From positions 119,986 through 161,755 of the forward strand of contig DHPK01000010.1 of assembly GCA_002407845.1 (NCBI GenBank): DNA of 41,770 nt, read 5' to 3'. A model generated the notes under the pieces. The model was not told the DNA's origin, searched no databases, and saw only the letters and a list, made by a program, of their open reading frames with translations. Shown piece by piece: positions 40,654-41,770 of this stretch. How positions within the stretch are numbered: the first letter of the stretch is position 1; the number at the start of each line of letters is the position of its first letter. This DNA comes from Leptolinea sp. UBA5366 (GTDB lineage: Bacteria; Chloroflexota; Anaerolineae; Anaerolineales; Anaerolineaceae). Position numbers and translations under genes: made by a program.

Positions 40654-41770
40654 CTATACTTTCGAGGATGATTCGTCAATTGAAGGAGTTTTCCTCATGT
40701 CTGCCGCGGCTGAAATAGCCGCCAGCAAGTCGATCGCTCCTTGATTCCAGGTGCCGACCCTCACTTTTTTAGTCAGCGCGAGCCGTTCAGCGGGTGACAT
40801 CGCCTCAACGCGGTCAATCGCCCGGACGAAGGATCCGGGTTCTTCGATATCAAAAAAGATCCCGCCGTCGCCGGCAATTTCGCGATAAACCTGCAGGTTG
40901 TTAACCAGAACCGGAATCCCGCGCAGAGAAGCCTCCACAACCGGCAGCCCGTACCCTTCCCCGCGTGAAGGGGAGAACAGCGCCAGCGCTGAATCAAAAA
41001 TTAAAGCCAGTTCGGTCTCATTCGCATTTTCGACAAATAGAAACCGTTGATTCATCTCCTTGTGGCTGATGATCCGTTCGTACAATTCTTCGGCTTTCCA
41101 GCCTTTGCGCCCGACATAAATCAGGCGTTCGTTCCTGCCGGATGCCCAGAGCTGCTCGAAAACATCCAGCCCAAAATCCTGCCCTTTACGCGGTTGTATG
41201 ATACTGACTTGAATAAAAATCGGCGCATTTTCTTCATCTGCGCTGTTCAGAAAATCTTGTAAGGCGGGGCGGATCGGTTCAGGCGGGAGCGCAGCGCCGC
41301 CGATTTCGGCTCCCTGATCAAAAGTTGTGATTTTAACACGGGAGAGGGCATCAGGCATGTTCTCTTGAATCCAGCTGCTCAGATCAGCTGCTGTAAATTC
41401 AGAGACACAAAAGAGGATATCGCTAGATCGCACCACGGTCGGCAGCGTTGCCTGATAAACTTTGACGAAGTCCTGCGGCAGCCACTCGGGATTGCGCATC
41501 GGCATGATGTCATTGATCACGGTGCTGACCGTGCCGCCGCGTTTTTGTATTTCAGTGAAAGTCGGCAGGAATGAATAGTATTTATCCATTGTACAGTCGA
41601 GAATCAGCATTTGATCGCCGTCGCGAACCGTGACTTTCTGATCGGGTCCGAGAAAACCGGTCTCAAGGTCAAGCACCCGTTCGGCAAAGCGATAGGCAGT
41701 GTAGAGCTCGCCATTCAGCACCATCACAAATTCAAAACTGTAGCGCTGCTGGTCAAGGTTAAGCAATGCG
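40654..41770 (-). CDS. GT4-type glycosyltransferase, N-terminus outside the window
   Basis: At least 372 codons of a GT-B glycosyltransferase. The donor-binding half is clear: IQPRKGQDFGLDVF (near 195), a VGRKGW strand end, and FSPSRGEGYGLPVVEASLRG (near 268-287) with the E-x7-E motif typical of GT4. The reading frame stays open to the right edge. The first possible start codon (TTG at 41764-41766) has no room for a ribosome-binding site, and the visible sequence begins inside the acceptor domain, so the gene is cut by the window. Acceptor and sugar are unknown. It leads into alr and recJ. Confidence 0.85.
   Translation of the reverse strand, partial: ALLNLDQQRYSFEFVMVLNGELYTAYRFAERVLDLETGFLGPDQKVTVRDGDQMLILDCTMDKYYSFLPTFTEIQKRGGTVSTVINDIMPMRNPEWLPQDFVKVYQATLPTVVRSSDILFCVSEFTAADLSSWIQENMPDALSRVKITTFDQGAEIGGAALPPEPIRPALQDFLNSADEENAPIFIQVSIIQPRKGQDFGLDVFEQLWASGRNERLIYVGRKGWKAEELYERIISHKEMNQRFLFVENANETELALIFDSALALFSPSRGEGYGLPVVEASLRGIPVLVNNLQVYREIAGDGGIFFDIEEPGSFVRAIDRVEAMSPAERLALTKKVRVGTWNQGAIDLLAAISAAADMRKTPSIDESSSKV

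Noticed and set aside
1..41770. tRNA or rRNA genes, prophage, defence or toxin-antitoxin systems
   Set aside because: No cloverleaf-like sequences were noticed in the gaps and no phage, nuclease or toxin-antitoxin gene pairs were recognised. Most gene products belong to housekeeping or envelope families.

Overview
The window reads as an ordinary stretch of a mid-GC bacterial chromosome, probably from an anaerobic Anaerolineae-type Chloroflexota. That assignment is inference. It rests on lipoproteins with Pro/Thr-rich linkers, a lipoprotein carrying an NBR1-like Ig domain, a PPi-type phosphofructokinase next to class II aldolase, a clostridial-type NADP secondary alcohol dehydrogenase, and many GT-C membrane glycosyltransferases. 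No tRNA, rRNA, CRISPR array, prophage, intact insertion sequence or obvious defence island was seen. Genes are dense and sit in short one- to three-gene units that switch strand often. Stops and starts frequently overlap (ATGA or TGATG).

Layout. 1-251 is the 5' part of an alcohol dehydrogenase (-). 486-3277 is a GNAT acetyltransferase followed by a GT39-like mannosyltransferase (-). 3431-5147 is a metallo-beta-lactamase-fold hydrolase followed by an EamA transporter (+). 5144-7122 is a condensation/alcohol-acetyltransferase-like enzyme followed by a zinc-ribbon membrane protein (-). 7245-9744 is a polytopic membrane protein followed by a Rhizobium-type asparaginase (+). 9923-12457 is clpC (+). 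12550-13817 is surE followed by an Ig-domain lipoprotein (-). 14151-16290 is phosphofructokinase followed by aldolase (-). 16460-18844 is a large GNAT-like protein followed by a GT87-like protein (-). 19079-20362 is murA (+). 20452-23226 is a large secreted beta-propeller protein (-). 23474-23803 is thioredoxin (-). 23909-26114 is a phosphohexomutase followed by tatD (-). 26219-29427 is nadE followed by a lipoprotein (-). 29623-31202 is a metal ABC ATPase plus permease (+). 31206-32702 is glpK (-). 32878-33786 is an aldo/keto-reductase-fold protein (+). 33840-34622 is scpA (-). 34743-36065 is a CpXC protein (+). 36226-36954 is a glycerophosphodiesterase (-). 37097-37780 is a GT2 polyprenyl-phosphate sugar synthase (+). 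37789-41770 is a GT4 followed by alr and recJ (-).

How it fits together. Several genes serve the envelope: murA, alr, a phosphohexomutase, a GT2 that could make polyprenyl-phosphate sugars, and GT-C enzymes (GT39- and GT87-like) that use such donors. Central carbon genes are pfp-fba, glpK and glycerophosphodiesterase. Protein and DNA upkeep is represented by clpC, trx, recJ, scpA and tatD.

No clearly new multi-gene system was found. The best second-look items are residue-level. NadE lacks the glutaminase catalytic Cys (Gly170). An aldo/keto-reductase-fold protein has all four catalytic residues replaced. MurA has Asp in place of the catalytic Cys. The phosphofructokinase carries the PPi-type Asp/Lys pair. 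At the regulatory level, at least five genes have a -10 box only 6-10 nt before the start codon and little or no ribosome-binding site, suggesting leaderless transcripts. Palindromes sit in the clpC and trx leaders.
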